Source: Bacteroidales bacterium (GTDB taxonomy: Bacteria; Bacteroidota; Bacteroidia; Bacteroidales; JAQXIO01). From it: DNA of 64,000 nt. Shown here piece after piece: positions 62,010 to 64,000 of this stretch. Under the pieces are notes generated by a model that was not told the origin of the DNA, made no database searches, and worked only from the letters and a program-made list of their open reading frames with translations. Each line of letters opens with the position of its first letter. Positions within the stretch are counted from its first letter, which is position 1. The stretch covers positions 1 through 64,000 of the forward strand of contig JAQXIO010000063.1 of the NCBI GenBank assembly GCA_029007825.1. Direction: 5' to 3'. Position numbers and translations under genes: made by a program.

Positions 62010-62093
62010 TATATTTGTAGTGTGTTTTTCATGGTATTAGATTTAAGGTTAGCAATGAGGATTGGCTGTCGGGACGACAGTCATTTCTTTTTT
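62010..62093 (+). ncRNA. Small RNA candidate with Bacteroidota -7 box and terminator
   Basis: TATATTTG (62010-62017) sits in a perfect palindrome ACACTA-TATTTG-TAGTGT (62006-62023). About 45 bases later a stem GGCTGTCG/CGACAGTC (62064-62071 with 62075-62082, one G-T type pair) is followed by ATTTCTTTTTT. This defines a transcript of roughly 70 bases starting near 62024. The promoter-then-terminator layout is that of the Bacteroidales-1 RNA class, and the AGATTTAAGGTTA core looks familiar from other Bacteroidales intergenic regions. The only frame inside is 27 codons and has no domain. The class assignment is from memory. Confidence 0.55.
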
Positions 62094-62698
62094 ATACGGA
62101 CGCTCTCCCTTTAATGCAACTTCTTTTTTATTCCTCTGCTGAAATCCCAAAACAAACATTTTCTCTCCTGCATCACCAACCATCCTGTTCCCCGCACGGA
62201 AAACCGGATACCGGTATCTAATCCGGGCAATCTTCCCGTAACACCATAAACCCGACCTCTGTAAAAAAGAAAAATAAAAAGATTTCCCTGCCGGATTAAA
62301 AACAAACATTCTTCCGTACAGCCCATACGGCAACCCTCCGGACTGCAGTTTCTCTCCGTTCCATATAACCTCCGGAGCGGACAACGATGCCGGAAACAAA
62401 GCCCCGGATAACCCGAACCGGTTTCTAACCGCTACTTACGGAAAAGAGAAGAAAAAATCCGGACACCCCGTATTATTTCCGGCAAAATACCTACCTTTAC
62501 ATAAACCAATTCAATCGATCTCCCATTTATGAAATGGCAACTCTGCATATAGCTGTCCCGCTCCGGGCGTGACGGGGAAACTCTCTCCGGCACTGAACAG
62601 ACACGCCCCTACCCTACGCAGAGTTTATCCGATAAAATTACCAACTTACGTCCGCAACACACTTAAAGTGCTGTACGGACACGTCATTTCATAAAAAA

Positions 62699-64000
62699 AT
62701 GCACTATACATATAAGCAAATCTGGCTCATCAACCTACCCGTCATGATGAGCCTGCTCATGGAGCAACTGATCAATCTCACCGATTCCGTTTTTCTCGGA
62801 CACGTCGGCCCCATCGAGCTGGGCGCATCGGCGCTGGCCGCCATGTATTACACCGCCGTCTATATGCTCGGCTTCGGCTTCAGCCTCGGCACACAGGTCG
62901 TCATTGCAAGGCGCAACGGCGAAAAACACTATACCGGCGCCGGAAAAGTATTTTATCAGGGGCTCCTTTTCCTCTCCGCCTTTGCCGTCGCCGTCTTTAT
63001 CCTCTCCAAACTTTTTTCACCCACACTGCTGCGCATGCTGATTTCATCCGACAACATTTACCATGCCGTTATGCAATACATCCGGTGGCGCGATTACAGC
63101 TACCTCTCCGCCTTTCCCCTGCTCGCCATCCGCGCCTTCTTCATCGGCACCACCCGCACGAAAATCCTTACGGCCAACGCTCTCGTCATGGTCGTGTGCA
63201 ACATCCTGTTCAACTACCTGCTCATCTTCGGGAAAGCGAGCTTCCCCGCGCTGGGAATCGGCGGCGCTGCCATCGGCTCGTCGCTCGCAGAGCTTGCCGG
63301 ACTGCTGTTTATGGTTCTGTATATGCGGAAACATACGGACAAAGAACGCTACGGGCTGCCCGCCCGTTTCGACCCGAAGCTCTCGCTCCGTCTCCTGAGC
63401 CTCTCCGTCTGGACAATGGTACGCTCTTTCTTCTGCATTGCCCCCTGGTTTCTCTTCTTCGTCGCCATCGAACATCTGGGCGAGTGCGAACTGGCAGCCG
63501 CAAACATAGTGCGGTCGCTCTCGATGCTCTTTTTCGTCATCGTCAACTCGTTCGCCACCACCGCCGTTTCACTCACCGGCAACCTGATCGGAGCAAAGCA
63601 AACGGAAAAGGTGATGTCCGCCTGTCGCCGCGTCATCGTCCTGAGCTATGCGGCAGGCCTCCCGCTCCTGCTGCTCTCCTTCCTCTTTTCCGGTACTCTT
63701 TTGCAGCTGTTCACCGACGATGCGGCAGTAATCCGCACCGCCTTTCATCCCTTCTGCGTCATGCTCTCCACCTACCCCATCTCCGTACCCGCCTACACCT
63801 ATTGCAACACCGTAATCGGCACCGGCAATACAAAAGCCGCTTTCCTGTTCCAGATGATAAACATAACCGTTTATCTGCTCTACCTGTTCCTACTCTCCCG
63901 CACACCCGGCATACCCCTGGCGCTCTACTGGACGGCCGAGCAGCTTTACGTCGCCGTATTACTTACCCTTTCCTTATCCTACCTGAAAAAAAGCAAGTGG
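62699..64000 (+). CDS. MATE-family efflux transporter, 3' end beyond the window
   Basis: 434 codons are open to the window edge. The start YKQIWLINLPVMMSLLMEQL is a typical MATE N-terminus, followed by about twelve helices. Family motifs include LTDSVFLGHVGPIELGASAL, the NYLLIFGKASFPALGIGGAA loop after helix 6, and ANIVRSLSMLFFVIVNSFAT in the second half. It exports cationic compounds against H+ or Na+. The length is already close to complete (usual 440-460). It is not the missing half of the truncated MATE at 14854, because it has its own N-terminal half. Confidence 0.9.
   Translation, partial: MHYTYKQIWLINLPVMMSLLMEQLINLTDSVFLGHVGPIELGASALAAMYYTAVYMLGFGFSLGTQVVIARRNGEKHYTGAGKVFYQGLLFLSAFAVAVFILSKLFSPTLLRMLISSDNIYHAVMQYIRWRDYSYLSAFPLLAIRAFFIGTTRTKILTANALVMVVCNILFNYLLIFGKASFPALGIGGAAIGSSLAELAGLLFMVLYMRKHTDKERYGLPARFDPKLSLRLLSLSVWTMVRSFFCIAPWFLFFVAIEHLGECELAAANIVRSLSMLFFVIVNSFATTAVSLTGNLIGAKQTEKVMSACRRVIVLSYAAGLPLLLLSFLFSGTLLQLFTDDAAVIRTAFHPFCVMLSTYPISVPAYTYCNTVIGTGNTKAAFLFQMINITVYLLYLFLLSRTPGIPLALYWTAEQLYVAVLLTLSLSYLKKSKW

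Noticed and set aside
62049..62399. 116-codon minus-strand frame across the small RNA candidate
   Set aside because: It runs antisense to a terminator and T-run, and has no recognisable sequence; the RNA unit is better supported.
1..64000. CRISPR array or tRNA/rRNA gene anywhere in the window
   Set aside because: No regularly spaced short repeats beyond the two-unit 78-bp repeat, and no tRNA or rRNA signature was found.

Overview
This window looks like a chromosomal segment of a Bacteroidales bacterium. Several promoters fit the Bacteroidota consensus TTTG-N19..21-TAnnTTTG. Lipoproteins carry Bacteroidota-type lipoboxes, there is a LruC-domain lipoprotein, and a TonB-receptor-like barrel sits with a LytS/LytR-type pair. 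Three secreted paralogs end in a type IX secretion (T9SS) sorting domain. T9SS cargo argues against Bacteroides itself and for a Porphyromonas/Tannerella/Dysgonomonas/Paludibacter-like relative, but no marker gene settles the genus. I see no tRNA, rRNA or CRISPR array.

Layout. 1-11 kb: a UbiA-type prenyltransferase, a polytopic membrane protein, a GNAT acetyltransferase, an AraC regulator with a frameshifted hybrid histidine kinase, a stand-alone SIR2-like protein and a second PAS histidine kinase. 11-15.6 kb: LruC lipoprotein, an XRE/AbiEii toxin-antitoxin pair, and a MATE gene cut off at a deletion-like junction. 15.9-38.8 kb: phage structural and packaging genes (large terminase with a rhomboid-like protease, a spike-like protein, scaffold, capsid, connector and tail fibre) interleaved with host-type genes: three tandem Asp-box/T9SS paralogs, an ECF sigma factor, a periplasmic-binding-protein histidine kinase, ORF6N and HigBA. 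No integrase, portal, tape measure or lysis gene is visible.

39-47 kb: an XRE/ImmA/PIN-like trio, an AT-rich protein with two HEPN-like motifs, an arsM/arsR unit with three TTCG-N8-CGAA operator candidates, two small secreted-protein genes and a macro-domain protein. 47-53 kb: a five-gene type III restriction-modification operon that includes an internally deleted RhuM-like gene. 53-57 kb: a TonB-receptor-like/LytS/LytR operon.

58-61.6 kb is the most unusual part. Broken pieces of the C-terminal specificity region of an Eco57I/TaqI-like restriction-methyltransferase lie in opposite orientations. They are joined by a perfect 34-bp inverted repeat that lies inside the coding sequence and keeps the reading frame into two different target-recognition tails. 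The cluster lies directly downstream of a Mpi/Hin-like serine invertase and encloses a truncated GLUG-repeat secreted protein. This reads as an invertible specificity switch or silent-cassette reservoir. A promoter-to-terminator small RNA candidate (62010-62093) and a second, 3'-incomplete MATE gene close the window.

Two 182-bp copies of a MITE with TAA/TTA target duplications, one inside the phage module, tie the accessory regions together. Together with the defence genes (type III R-M, SIR2, HEPN, AbiEii, HigBA, PIN), they mark most of 13-62 kb as a mobile or defence-rich region.
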